Shown here: positions 46,079-55,512 of the stretch, piece after piece | How the letters are laid out: every line of letters starts with the position of its first letter | Position numbering within the stretch: position 1 is the stretch's first letter | Made by a program: the position numbers and the translations under genes | Assembly (NCBI RefSeq): GCF_030380815.1 | Contig: NZ_JAUDUY010000002.1 | Location: 62,001 to 126,000, forward strand | Origin: Robiginitalea aurantiaca | Lineage (GTDB): Bacteria; Bacteroidota; Bacteroidia; Flavobacteriales; Flavobacteriaceae | Length of the DNA stretch: 64,000 bases | Direction of reading: 5' to 3' | Notes under the pieces: model-generated | What the model was told of the DNA's origin: nothing | Database searches by the model: none | What the model saw: only the letters and a program-made list of their open reading frames with translations

Positions 46079-46927
46079 CTACTCCAGAACCTCAGCCTTT
46101 AGGATCCTGACATCCCGTAATGGCCTGTCCCTGGAGTCTGTATCCACTCCGGCGATAGCATCAACAACAGAAAGCCCTGAAATGACTTCTCCGAAAACCG
46201 TATAATTCTGATCCAGGTGCGGTGTCCCTCCCAGGGTCCTGTAGACCTCCCGATGCGCTTCCGGTATCCTGTAGATTTCAAAGCCCTCATAGTCCTTTGC
46301 CAGGGCCTCGAATTCCGCATTAAGTTTGGCAAACGTATCCATATCCTCCTCGTCTATGGCTGTCTTCAGGGAGTCCAGCTTCGCCTGATGTTCCGGCTCA
46401 CGCTTGACGTAATACTCGGCGAGCCAACCATTAATTCGCGTTTCGGCCCGGTCTAATAAACTGTCGTTTAGAATTTTCCCCTGAACAATATAAAACTGGG
46501 TGCTACTCGACACCCGGTCAGGCGTATTTCCCCTGGCGGCGGCAAGAACCCCTTTCTTGTGAAAGAGATCAGGTCGGATCTCGGCAGCCACAGTGTAGGG
46601 CAGGTCTGCATTTCCCAGAGTATCCCCGGGTTGTGCATTTTTACTATCCGTATCGCCACCCTGAATCATAAATTCTTCAATTACCCGGTGAAACAAGACC
46701 CCATCAAGTACGCTATCGCGGACAATCCTGACAAAATTATCCCGATGCAACGGGGTTTCGTCGTAGAGTTTTAGGATTATTTCCCCATGAGTAGTTACAA
46801 ATTTCACCTTCGTCGGGGCTTCCTGGCCTAAAGGGTCCGTGAATGATTTAAAGCCCAAAATGCATATAAAACAAAGGAGCACCCCAGAATAGGCTAAGCC
46901 TTTTACCAAATTAAATCTTTGTCGCAT
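46079..46927 (-). CDS. Exported cyclophilin-type peptidylprolyl isomerase with helical insert
   Basis: 282 residues, N-terminal membrane/signal segment (LAYSGVLLCFICILGF). Cyclophilin fold with GVLFHRVIEEFMIQGGD (77-92), SSTQFYIVQG (140-150) and HLDQNYTVFGEVISGL (237-252). Residues about 158-230 are a charged helical insert between two core strands, absent from the minimal ~165-residue cyclophilin. It would catalyse prolyl isomerisation of exported proteins in the periplasm. Its start is separate from both neighbours. Confidence 0.88.
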   Translation of the reverse strand: MRQRFNLVKGLAYSGVLLCFICILGFKSFTDPLGQEAPTKVKFVTTHGEIILKLYDETPLHRDNFVRIVRDSVLDGVLFHRVIEEFMIQGGDTDSKNAQPGDTLGNADLPYTVAAEIRPDLFHKKGVLAAARGNTPDRVSSSTQFYIVQGKILNDSLLDRAETRINGWLAEYYVKREPEHQAKLDSLKTAIDEEDMDTFAKLNAEFEALAKDYEGFEIYRIPEAHREVYRTLGGTPHLDQNYTVFGEVISGLSVVDAIAGVDTDSRDRPLRDVRILKAEVLE

Positions 46928-47009
46928 GTAAACTATTGTTTCCTAGGTGGTTATTTAGTGTTATTGAAATTAAGGGACTTGGTTTTCCGGGCCATCGATA
47001 CGGTTACAT

Positions 47010-47333
47010 TTAATTTTCATGGTGCAAGTCGATGTCACTGTTCCAGAACCATCTCCCGAAAAGGTTAAAACACAGCGCTTCCAGGATACCGGTCAAAAAA
47101 CCAAAAACAGCGAAAATAACCGGCATTCCAATTAATGCCCCAAATGCCAGTACGGTGCCGTAACTCAGGCCCGGGGTTTCATCAGAATTCATCCAGCCTA
47201 AACTAACCAAGGCATCCAGGATCAAACCGCCAAAAGCGTATACGATCCCGGCCACCAAACCCAATGGGATGAGCAACAAAGCCTGGTACCTGGCAAAGGG
47301 AAGCACCTTCATTTTACGCCGTCTTTCAGCCAT
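47010..47333 (-). CDS. Small two- or three-helix membrane protein (DUF3566-like)
   Basis: About 107 residues from ATG 47333 (MAERRRKMKVLPFARYQALL); ATG at 47312 is equally possible and a longer frame runs to 47393. In that extension TATCTTTA, one mismatch from the -7 box, occurs at its very start, which argues for one of the inner starts. Helices LLLIPLGLVAGIVYAFGGLI and AFGALIGMPVIFAVFGFLTG flank an external loop, then FNLFGRWF. The layout is like DUF3566-type two-TM proteins, a weak resemblance. Confidence 0.55.
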   Translation of the reverse strand: MAERRRKMKVLPFARYQALLLIPLGLVAGIVYAFGGLILDALVSLGWMNSDETPGLSYGTVLAFGALIGMPVIFAVFGFLTGILEALCFNLFGRWFWNSDIDLHHEN

Positions 47334-47538
47334 TCGCCCACTTTTCTTTATAGTTGAACCCACAGGACGGATCATCCTATTTAAAGATACCATAAATCCG
47401 CTTACCAGACGCCTCCCTGGTCTTTCGCGCTATAAATTTCTGCCCGTAACATTTGATCAAATAACTTAATTCGATAAAATACACTCGATTACACAACTCC
47501 CTTAACATCCTTTTAAGAATGTCAATATTCGATTTTGC

Positions 47539-47546
47539 TACCTTTA
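47539..47546 (+). promoter_or_regulatory. Likely -7 element (TACCTTTA) for the VPS10-like/S9 operon
   Basis: One mismatch from TAnnTTTG, 25 bases before the ATG at 47572. No clear -33 TTG at the usual distance. Confidence 0.35.
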
Positions 47547-47571
47547 GGCACTAACTAATTCAAACGATTTT

Positions 47572-50500
47572 ATGAAGCATTTTTTCCTCCTTTTGATGGT
47601 TGCCGTTTCCTTTTCGATTACCGGACAGGAATTTTCAATGAAACTGGCGGGTGATCTTAAACCCCGCAATATCGGACCTGGCGGAATGAGCGGTCGTGTT
47701 ACAGCCATTGACGTGGTTTCCAGCGAGCCTGATATCATGTATGCGGGAACCGCTTCCGGAGGCCTTTGGAAATCGACTTCCGGGGGAATAAAATGGGAGC
47801 CCATATTCGACGATCAGGCTACGGCCTCCATCGGGGCCATTGCCATCCATCAATCGAATCCCTCTGTTGTATGGGTTGGAACCGGAGAGGGAAATCCACG
47901 AAACTCCTTAAATGGGGGTTACGGGGTGTATCGCTCTCTGGATGCAGGGCGCAGCTGGCAACTCATGGGCCTGGAAGAGACCCGGCATATTCATAGAATC
48001 ATCATCGATCCTACCGACCCGAATACGGTATATGTGGGAGCCATAGGTTCTCCCTGGGGCGAACACCCGCAGCGCGGCGTTTTTAAAACAACGGATGGAG
48101 GAGAATCCTGGGAAAAGATCCTATTTGCCAACAATAAAACCGGGGTTGCGGATATGGTAATGGACCCTACAAATCCCAATAAACTCCTGGTAGCTATGTG
48201 GGAGCACAAGCGCGATCCTTGGTTCTTCAATTCCGGGGGTCCGGGATCGGGACTTCATATGACCCATGATGGCGGTAAAACATGGAAAGCGCTCAGTGAA
48301 AAAGACGGGCTGCCCAAAGGAGATCTCGGGCGGATTGGCCTGGCCATTGCCCCGGGGAACCCTGACATTGTCTATGCGCTCATTGAAGCCAAGAAGAATG
48401 CCCTCTACAAATCTGAAGATGGTGGATTCACCTGGAAAAAAATTAACGATAAAAGTGATATCGGAGATCGTCCCTTTTACTATTCGGACATCTTTGTAGA
48501 TCCGCAGAATGAGAATCGGGTGTATTCCGTTTTTACCTACGTCAATGTCTCGGAAGATGGCGGAAAGAATTTTAAGCAACTTATGCCGGCATACGGCACC
48601 GACAATGGGGTCCACCCGGATCACCATGCCTGGTGGATTCACCCGCAGGACGGAAAATTCATGATCGACGGAAACGATGGTGGGCTTAACATTACCCGTG
48701 ATGGCGGGCGCTCCTGGCGCTTTATCGGCAACCTTCCTGTGGGGCAGTTTTACCATATAAGTGTGGATCAAGAATATCCCTACAACGTCTATGGCGGGAT
48801 GCAGGATAATGGATCCTGGCGCGGGCCGGCATATGTTTGGAGGTCCCAGGGCATCCGAAATTCCTACTGGCAGGAAATAGCCTTTGGCGATGGTTTCGAC
48901 GTCGTTCCCGATGTTGAGGATTCGCGCTACGGTTATGCCATGAGTCAGCAGGGGTTTGTGCGCAGATACGACTGGATGACCGGAAACGCCTACAGCGTTC
49001 GTCCCACCCCACCTGATGCCACCACCAAGATCCGGTTTAATTGGAACGCCGGGATCGGACAGGACCCGTTTGATCCTCAGACGGTCTATTTTGGAAGCCA
49101 GTTTGTTCATAAGAGCACGGATAAGGGACTTACCTGGAAGGTAATCTCCCCCGACCTGACCACGAATGACCCCGAAAAACAAAAGCAAAGCGACAGCGGT
49201 GGCCTTACCATGGATGCCACCGGAGCCGAAAATCATTGTACCATACTGGTTATCGAGCCATCACCCGTGGAAAGAGACATGTTGTGGGTTGGGTCGGATG
49301 ATGGCCGGGTACACTACACTCAAAACGGAGGAGATTCCTGGACGGAAGTGACCGCAAATATCAAGGGGCTTCCCAGGGGCAGCTGGATTCCACAAATCCG
49401 CGCCTCAAAAACAAACAAAGGAGAGGCGCTACTTGTGGCAAATGATTATCGCCGTTACAATTACACCCCTTATGCTTATAGAACCCGCAACTACGGAAAA
49501 ACTTGGGAACGGATTGTGGACGAAGGAGACGTAAAGAGCTTTGTACTCTCGATCCTCGAAGATCCTGAAAACCCGAATCTGATGTTTATGGGTACAGATG
49601 ACGGCCTGTATATCTCTATGGATGCCGGGGCTAAGTGGCAGAAATGGACGCATGGGTTCCCCACGGTTTCCACAAAAGATCTGGTTATCCACCCCAGGGA
49701 GCAGGATTTAGTCATTGGTACTTTTGGACGGGCTGCATGGGTGCTTGACGACATTCGTCCCTTGCGCGAAATAGCTGCGGATGGGGATATCCTATCCAGA
49801 GAAATAAGTGTCTTCAACCCGCCTACGGCATATCTGGCGGCGAACCAGCAGCCGAGTGGCACCCGTTTTGGTGCCGATGCCATCTTTAATGGGGCAAATC
49901 GGCAAAGGGGTGGGATGATCACCTATTACCTCAAAGAAGGAGCGGCCGCAAAATCAAAGAAGGAGGAAAGCGATGAAAATAAAGAAGAAACACCTGAGAA
50001 ATCCACAGAGACTGAGGCCGATTCAAAAAAGAAAACGGATAGTGTTTTTGTCAGGATTTACAGCCAGGACAGGCTCATCCGCACGCTGAAGTATAAAACC
50101 CCGGATTCGGCAGGTCTTCACAGGGTGTACTGGCGACTGGATGAAGCCGGGCCGGACCGCCCTTCGCGCAAACTCGAGGAACGCAAACGCGAACCGGGAG
50201 GCGCTACGGTAAAACCCGGGACCTATCGGGTCGTTGTGGCACTTGGAGATGCCCGGGATGAGACTCAGATCCGGGTAGAATCGGATCCCCGTCTGGAAGT
50301 ATCCACCTCTGGGATTGAGGCCCGCTACACAAGTACTAAAAAACTCGACGGCTACCTGCAGACAACGGCAGATGCGGTAAAACAACTCGCTCAAAGCAAG
50401 AAAGTGGCTGATTCTTATGCCGCTGATTTAAAGAAGCTTGATAAAGAAAAATACAAGTCTCAAATCGAAGCTTCCAAAGAAATCAGTAAGAAAGTGGACA

Positions 50501-50793
50501 CGCTTCTGGCCACCTATGTTGGAAAAGTAGACAAACGGCAGGGCATCACCCGGAACCCCGAAATGACCGTAACACGAAGGATCTACAATGCCTATGGTTA
50601 TGTGCAAAGCCGACCGGATGGCATGACGGCAACCGAACAGAATTTGATTGCGTTTGCTGAGGCGGATTTGAAGAAAGCCCTTTCTGAAACCAATGCCTTC
50701 TTCTCAAACGACTGGAAGGCATACAAGGAGGAGATGGAAGGACTGGATCTCTCCCCGTTCAAGGAAACCAAAACATTTACCTTAACGAATTAG
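47572..50793 (+). CDS. VPS10/sortilin-like propeller exported protein (BNR repeats), paralogue B
   Basis: 1073-residue secreted protein, signal peptide MKHFFLLLMVAVSFSITGQ. As in paralogue A, an N-terminal ~700-residue propeller with Ser/Asp boxes (RSLDAGRSWQL, KTTDGGESWEK, MTHDGGKTWKA, KSEDGGFTWKK, TRDGGRSWRF) shares landmarks such as GRVTAIDVV and SIGAIAI. A Lys/Glu-rich linker lies near residues 795-825, then a beta segment and a helical end. It is followed after 16 bases by an S9 peptidase gene and is probably cotranscribed. Function unknown; binding of peptides or glycans for degradation is a guess. Confidence 0.8.
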   Translation: MKHFFLLLMVAVSFSITGQEFSMKLAGDLKPRNIGPGGMSGRVTAIDVVSSEPDIMYAGTASGGLWKSTSGGIKWEPIFDDQATASIGAIAIHQSNPSVVWVGTGEGNPRNSLNGGYGVYRSLDAGRSWQLMGLEETRHIHRIIIDPTDPNTVYVGAIGSPWGEHPQRGVFKTTDGGESWEKILFANNKTGVADMVMDPTNPNKLLVAMWEHKRDPWFFNSGGPGSGLHMTHDGGKTWKALSEKDGLPKGDLGRIGLAIAPGNPDIVYALIEAKKNALYKSEDGGFTWKKINDKSDIGDRPFYYSDIFVDPQNENRVYSVFTYVNVSEDGGKNFKQLMPAYGTDNGVHPDHHAWWIHPQDGKFMIDGNDGGLNITRDGGRSWRFIGNLPVGQFYHISVDQEYPYNVYGGMQDNGSWRGPAYVWRSQGIRNSYWQEIAFGDGFDVVPDVEDSRYGYAMSQQGFVRRYDWMTGNAYSVRPTPPDATTKIRFNWNAGIGQDPFDPQTVYFGSQFVHKSTDKGLTWKVISPDLTTNDPEKQKQSDSGGLTMDATGAENHCTILVIEPSPVERDMLWVGSDDGRVHYTQNGGDSWTEVTANIKGLPRGSWIPQIRASKTNKGEALLVANDYRRYNYTPYAYRTRNYGKTWERIVDEGDVKSFVLSILEDPENPNLMFMGTDDGLYISMDAGAKWQKWTHGFPTVSTKDLVIHPREQDLVIGTFGRAAWVLDDIRPLREIAADGDILSREISVFNPPTAYLAANQQPSGTRFGADAIFNGANRQRGGMITYYLKEGAAAKSKKEESDENKEETPEKSTETEADSKKKTDSVFVRIYSQDRLIRTLKYKTPDSAGLHRVYWRLDEAGPDRPSRKLEERKREPGGATVKPGTYRVVVALGDARDETQIRVESDPRLEVSTSGIEARYTSTKKLDGYLQTTADAVKQLAQSKKVADSYAADLKKLDKEKYKSQIEASKEISKKVDTLLATYVGKVDKRQGITRNPEMTVTRRIYNAYGYVQSRPDGMTATEQNLIAFAEADLKKALSETNAFFSNDWKAYKEEMEGLDLSPFKETKTFTLTN

Positions 50794-50809
50794 TACTCAT
50801 TTAAAAATT

Positions 50810-52756
50810 ATGAAAAATCTACTTTGGTCACTTAGCGCCGCCCTGCTGATTATGGGTTGTAAGCAGGAAACGGATAAATCCCAGGTCGCTATACCCCTGC
50901 CGACATATACCATCGAACAAATGATGGATAATGAAAACGTTGGGGGCGGGAGTTTTTCCCCGGATAAATCAGAGATTCTGGTTTCCAGCAATCGGTCCGG
51001 AATCTATAATATGTATACGATTCCCACCGGGGGTGGAGACTTCAGGCCCGTAACGCAATCAGATAGCTCCTCGGTTTTTGCCATTTCGTTTTTCCCCGAA
51101 GATAGCAGGAAGCTCTTCAGGATGGATGACAATGGAAATGAGGTCTATCATATTTATTTGATGGGAGAAGACGGCAGCATAAGGGATTTAACCCCCTGGG
51201 ATGGGGCGCGCTCTCTGTTTTATGGTTGGTCAGACGATAAGAAGTCCTTCTTTTTTGCATCCAATCGCCGGGACAAAAAGTACAACGACCTTTATGAAAT
51301 GGATTTAGAGTCCCTCACTCCCGAAATGGTCTTTAAAAATGAAGAAGGATATACGCTTCAGGCCATTTCCAGAGATAAAAAGCACATTGCTATGGGCAAA
51401 TCCATAAACACCAATGACAGCGATCTGTATCTCTATGAACGCTCCTCAGGGACACTGACGAAAATAAATGAGAACCAGTCCGCAAATTCAGCGGAGGACT
51501 TCACCCCTGATGACAGTGCCTTGCTCTACACGACAGATTATGGCGCGGAATTCGCCTATCTCATGAAGTACGATATCGCTACTGGTAGCAGGGAGAAAGT
51601 AGCGGAAAAACAATGGGACATTACCGGAAGCTATTTCACCGACAAGGGAACCTATCAGGTGACCTATACCAATGAGGATGCTAAGAATGCCATAGAGATT
51701 ACGGAAGTGGCCACAGGATACCCGCTTGAAATGCCGATTATGGAAGGCATGGATATCAACAATGTGGGATTTTCCTCAGATGAATCGGTACTCCGTTTTT
51801 ATGCAGGGGGTTCAAACACGCCCTCCAACCTCTTCGTGTACGACCTGGAAACAAAGCGAATAACACAGCTTACAAACGTCCTGAACCCGGAAATTGACCC
51901 AGGGCATTTGGTAAAGGCAGAAGTAATCCGGTATGCCTCCTTTGACGGCCTTGAAATTCCAGCGATATACTACCGTCCCCAGCAGGCTACCGATACCCAG
52001 CCCGTACCCGCCTTGGTTTGGGTACACGGCGGACCCGGAGGACAATCCCGACAGGGATTCAGCCCGCTGATTCAGTACCTGGTGAATCACGGATATGCCG
52101 TGCTGGCCGTAAACAACCGGGGAAGTTCGGGATATGGGAAATCGTTTTACCAGATGGATGATTTGAATCACGGCGACAAAGACCTCAAAGACTGTATTGC
52201 CGGAAAGGACTGGTTGGCTGAACAACCTGGAATAGACGGAGAAAAGATCGGGATCATCGGCGGATCGTACGGCGGTTATATGACCATGGCAGCCCTTACT
52301 TTTGCGCCTGAGGAATTCGATGTAGGCGTAAATATTTTCGGGGTTACAAACTGGATTCGCACCTTGCGGTCCATTCCGGCGTGGTGGGAAGCCTCCAGAA
52401 TTGCACTTTACAAAGAATTGGGAGACCCTTACAGCGCTGATTCGGTAAGACTAAGGGAAATTTCCCCCCTCTTCCACACCGAACAGGTCACCAAACCGCT
52501 TATGGTGCTTCAGGGAGCCAAGGACCCCAGGGTCCTGCAGGTGGAATCTGATGAAATTGTAGCCGGAGTACGGAAAAATGGCGTACCTGTAGAATATGTA
52601 CTGTTTGAAGATGAGGGCCACGGCTTTTTGAAAAAAGAGAATCAAATAGAGGGGTATAGTCAAATTCTCGAATTCCTCAACGTCCATTTAAAGAAGGACC
52701 CGGGTGTTCCAATAAAGGACGATGCCCTGGAAGGGACTGAAATTCAATCGGAATAA
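50810..52756 (+). CDS. S9 family prolyl oligopeptidase-type lipoprotein
   Basis: 648-residue lipoprotein (MKNLLWSLSAALLIMGCKQ). N-terminal PD40-type propeller (NVGGGSFSPDKSEILVSSNR) followed by an alpha/beta-hydrolase domain from about residue 385. Catalytic triad: Ser486 in GGSYGGYM, Asp in GAKDPRVL and His in DEGHGFLKKEN; oxyanion region WVHGGPGGQSRQ. Such enzymes remove dipeptides or acylated residues from oligopeptides. Cotranscribed with the propeller protein upstream (16-base gap) and the DUF2490 gene downstream (12 bases). Confidence 0.92.
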   Translation: MKNLLWSLSAALLIMGCKQETDKSQVAIPLPTYTIEQMMDNENVGGGSFSPDKSEILVSSNRSGIYNMYTIPTGGGDFRPVTQSDSSSVFAISFFPEDSRKLFRMDDNGNEVYHIYLMGEDGSIRDLTPWDGARSLFYGWSDDKKSFFFASNRRDKKYNDLYEMDLESLTPEMVFKNEEGYTLQAISRDKKHIAMGKSINTNDSDLYLYERSSGTLTKINENQSANSAEDFTPDDSALLYTTDYGAEFAYLMKYDIATGSREKVAEKQWDITGSYFTDKGTYQVTYTNEDAKNAIEITEVATGYPLEMPIMEGMDINNVGFSSDESVLRFYAGGSNTPSNLFVYDLETKRITQLTNVLNPEIDPGHLVKAEVIRYASFDGLEIPAIYYRPQQATDTQPVPALVWVHGGPGGQSRQGFSPLIQYLVNHGYAVLAVNNRGSSGYGKSFYQMDDLNHGDKDLKDCIAGKDWLAEQPGIDGEKIGIIGGSYGGYMTMAALTFAPEEFDVGVNIFGVTNWIRTLRSIPAWWEASRIALYKELGDPYSADSVRLREISPLFHTEQVTKPLMVLQGAKDPRVLQVESDEIVAGVRKNGVPVEYVLFEDEGHGFLKKENQIEGYSQILEFLNVHLKKDPGVPIKDDALEGTEIQSE

Positions 52757-52768
52757 TCTCCAATAGGT

Positions 52769-53524
52769 ATGGGAAGATATCCCTTTAAGAAAAACCTAGC
52801 GAATTCCGCAGGCCTGGTTTTAACCCTTCTGACCCTTGTCTTAAGTGGGCCGGACAGTCTCAATGCTCAGGAAACTGGCGAAGAAGAGCTCGGTGCATGG
52901 TATATGTATTTTGGAATGAACCGGTTTGCGGAACGCTGGAGCCTTCATACGGAAGCTCAGTGGCGATATTATCAGTGGAACAGGAATTTTAATCAGCTAC
53001 TGCTTCGTACGGGTATCAACTACCACATTAGCGAGAAGGCAATAGCTACCCTTGGATATGCCTATATCGATACGGATCCGACCTTTGAGGATGCTCCATC
53101 ACCGGATACCCCTTTTGCAGGCAACCTGATTTCCGAAAACAGGATATTTGAACAGTTCATCCTGATGAATCGGGTATCGGAACTGCGATTCGAACACCGA
53201 TACCGTTTGGAACAACGCTTTATAAATTATCAGGGCGAAAATCAAACACGCCACAGGGCGCGATATCGCCTGCAGTTGACCTTACCCCTTACGGATACCT
53301 TTTTTATCAATGTGTACGATGAGGTATTTTTAAACCTTCAGGGGGAGGTTTTTGACCAAAACCGCCTGTATGCAGCCTTTGGTGTTCGGATTACTGAAAA
53401 TAGCAGTATTCAGATCGGCTATCTGAAGAACCATTTTAGGAATACCAATTTTGATCGGCTGCAATTCGCGCTCTTTTTCAATCCTGACCTTCGCAATATT
53501 TTCGGGAAGCAACCCTTAAACTAG
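52769..53524 (+). CDS. DUF2490 domain outer membrane protein
   Basis: 251 residues, signal peptide ending SLNAQE. Repeated amphipathic strands with aromatic girdles (HTEAQWRYYQWNRNFNQLLL, GINYHISEKAIATLGYAYI, RFEHRYRLEQRF) match the DUF2490 family of beta-barrel-like proteins in Bacteroidota. It begins 12 bases after the S9 gene, so it may be the third gene of that operon. Role unknown. Confidence 0.8.
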   Translation: MGRYPFKKNLANSAGLVLTLLTLVLSGPDSLNAQETGEEELGAWYMYFGMNRFAERWSLHTEAQWRYYQWNRNFNQLLLRTGINYHISEKAIATLGYAYIDTDPTFEDAPSPDTPFAGNLISENRIFEQFILMNRVSELRFEHRYRLEQRFINYQGENQTRHRARYRLQLTLPLTDTFFINVYDEVFLNLQGEVFDQNRLYAAFGVRITENSSIQIGYLKNHFRNTNFDRLQFALFFNPDLRNIFGKQPLN

Positions 53525-53584
53525 CAGGGGTTCAGGCAGGTTTTCGCGTGCTTTTGACGATATTAGTGGGAAACCCACCGACTC

Positions 53585-54805
53585 ATGAGCACGCAGAAAG
53601 TATATTTCGAAAATGAAAACGGGGATCAGTTAACGGGTCGCTTGTCCTTTCCACCCGACAGACACCCGCACAACTTTGCACTATTTGCCCATTGTTTTAC
53701 CTGTACCAAAAACCTCGTTGCGGTCCGCAACATTAGTAAGGCCCTTGCAAAGGAAGGTTTTGGCGTATTGCAATTTGACTTTACGGGCCTGGGTGAAAGT
53801 GATGGGGATTTTGAGGAAACCAACTTTTCCGCGAATATTTCAGACCTCAAAGCTGCATCAGATTTTCTGGCGCACACCTATAAGGCACCTACCCTGATCA
53901 TCGGGCATTCCCTGGGGGGGGCTGCGGTGATCTTTGCTGCAGCACAGATCCCGGCCATACGCGCTGTGGCTACATTGGGAGCCCCCTCAGATCCGGAGCA
54001 CGTAACCAAACTGCTGCGCAACAGCCTGGAAGAAATCCGTCTTCAGGGAAAGGCAGAGGTACAGATTGGCGGTCGGGGATTCACCATTCAGGAACAGTTT
54101 CTCAAGGACCTTCAGTCCCATAGGCTTCCTGATGTGGCCCGAAAACTCGACCGTGCCCTGCTCATCCTTCATTCTCCCCAGGACAAGATTGTCGGGATAA
54201 AAAATGCCGAGGAAATCTACCAAGCTGCCAGGCACCCAAAAAGCTTTATCAGCCTGGATGGAGCGGACCACTTGCTGAGTTCAGGAGAAGATTCAAGATA
54301 CGTGGGAAATGTCATTGGCGCATGGGCCAAACGCTATGTTCACCGGCCGGAAGCTACCCCCCTGATGACGGATCACCAGGTGGTTGCCAGCCTCGATATC
54401 GATGATGGGTTTACCACAGAAATGAAGGTTGGGAATCACTATCTGACCGCCGATGAGCCCGAAGATTTCGGAGGGAAGGACTTCGGACCTTCTCCATATG
54501 AATTGCTCTCAGCGAGTCTCTCAGCCTGTACTTCCATGACGTTACAGATGTATGCGCGTCGCAAAGGTTGGGCCCTTGAGTCCGTAGAGACCCATACTTC
54601 GTACAGCAAACAGCACGCTCTGGACTGTGAAGCATGTGAAGACAGTCCGGGCGCCAAAATAGACACCTTCCACCGGGAGGTAGCCCTGTCCGGGCCCCTG
54701 GAAGAGAATCAGAGGAAGCGTTTACTCGAAATAGCAGACCGGTGTCCGGTACACCGTACGCTACATTCAACCACCCAGATCAAGACACAACTCAGGCAAC
54801 AATGA
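53585..54805 (+). CDS. Alpha/beta hydrolase fused to OsmC-type peroxiredoxin domain
   Basis: 406-residue cytoplasmic fusion. Residues 1-260 are an alpha/beta hydrolase with nucleophile Ser109 in GHSLGG, Asp in HSPQDKIVG and His in DGADHLLS. From about 275 an OsmC domain follows with the two redox cysteines, Cys315 in LSACTSM and Cys387 in DRCPVHRT, used to reduce organic hydroperoxides. The fusion suggests the hydrolase frees an acyl or ester substrate whose peroxide form the OsmC part reduces, an inference. Next to SodC, it fits an oxidative stress neighbourhood. Confidence 0.9.
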   Translation: MSTQKVYFENENGDQLTGRLSFPPDRHPHNFALFAHCFTCTKNLVAVRNISKALAKEGFGVLQFDFTGLGESDGDFEETNFSANISDLKAASDFLAHTYKAPTLIIGHSLGGAAVIFAAAQIPAIRAVATLGAPSDPEHVTKLLRNSLEEIRLQGKAEVQIGGRGFTIQEQFLKDLQSHRLPDVARKLDRALLILHSPQDKIVGIKNAEEIYQAARHPKSFISLDGADHLLSSGEDSRYVGNVIGAWAKRYVHRPEATPLMTDHQVVASLDIDDGFTTEMKVGNHYLTADEPEDFGGKDFGPSPYELLSASLSACTSMTLQMYARRKGWALESVETHTSYSKQHALDCEACEDSPGAKIDTFHREVALSGPLEENQRKRLLEIADRCPVHRTLHSTTQIKTQLRQQ

Positions 54806-54835
54806 GCTGTCCCCGCTACCAGGAAGCGCTCCTAA

Positions 54836-54867
54836 TTGACAACCATCGGTTTATTGCGTATCTTTTG
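54836..54867 (+). promoter_or_regulatory. Promoter of sodC
   Basis: TTG at 54836-54838, a 20-base spacer, then TATCTTTTG at 54859-54867, the -7 consensus with one extra base. The ATG at 54888 follows 20 bases later. Confidence 0.45.
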
Positions 54868-54887
54868 AGCTCATTAAACTAAAATCA

Positions 54888-55463
54888 ATGAAAAAATCGA
54901 GTATAATTTTTATGGCACTGGCGTTAAGCCTGGGGCTCAGTTGTAAAGAGGACAAAAAAGAAACCAAAGAAGTAGAGGAGACCGTGGAGGAGATTACGGA
55001 AACGGTGGAGGAAACGATCATAAGTTTCCGGATGGAACCCAAGAGCGATAGCAACGTACAGGGAATGGTTAATTTTGTGGAAAAAGATGGCATGGTTGCC
55101 ATGAGCGCCACATTTTCTGGCCTTAGCCCGGGAGAACACGCAATCCACATTCACGAGAAAGCAGATTGCTCTGCCGCCGATGGCACATCCACCGGTGGAC
55201 ATTGGAACCCCACTGCACAGCCTCACGGTAAATGGGGTGATGCCGCCGGATTCCACAAAGGAGATATCGGGAATTTTCTGGCCAACGAAGACGGCAGCGC
55301 TGAAGTTAGTTTTGAAACGGACGCCTGGTGTATAGGTTGTGGAGATCCCAACAAAGATATTCTCGGAAAGGCAGTAATCGTCCACCAGGGATCAGATGAT
55401 TTCACTTCTCAGCCCAGTGGGGCTGCAGGACCCAGGATTAGTTGTACGGGAATTATAGAATAA
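54888..55463 (+). CDS. sodC: Cu/Zn superoxide dismutase lipoprotein
   Basis: 191 residues, lipid Cys19 in SLGLSC, then a highly acidic repeat-like linker (residues about 24-43, EEtvEEit pattern) before the SOD fold. Metal ligands follow the family: His87, His89, His105 and His166 for copper; His105, His113, His123 and Asp126 for zinc. The disulphide pair is Cys94 and Cys186 and the active-site Arg is in GPRISC. It disproportionates superoxide at the envelope surface or periplasm. Own promoter and terminator, so monocistronic. Confidence 0.93.
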   Translation: MKKSSIIFMALALSLGLSCKEDKKETKEVEETVEEITETVEETIISFRMEPKSDSNVQGMVNFVEKDGMVAMSATFSGLSPGEHAIHIHEKADCSAADGTSTGGHWNPTAQPHGKWGDAAGFHKGDIGNFLANEDGSAEVSFETDAWCIGCGDPNKDILGKAVIVHQGSDDFTSQPSGAAGPRISCTGIIE

Positions 55464-55481
55464 ACAGCCGGCACCTAGCAT

Positions 55482-55512
55482 AACCGACTCTTTAAGGAGT
55501 CGGTTTTTTTTT
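55482..55512 (+). terminator. Rho-independent terminator after sodC
   Basis: Stem accgactc (55483-55490) / gagtcggt (55497-55504), loop of 6, followed by a run of T. It overlaps the 3' end of the small minus-strand ORF beginning at 55602. Confidence 0.85.

Noticed and set aside
48121-49236. 371-codon open frame on the minus strand
   Set aside because: It lies wholly inside the conserved propeller gene on the plus strand, has no signal, motif or promoter, and its composition is that of a mirrored coding frame.
47572-50793. Sialidase or glycosyl hydrolase annotation
   Set aside because: Ser/Asp boxes are structural propeller features; I could not point to sialidase catalytic residues in this gene or its paralogue at 34948.
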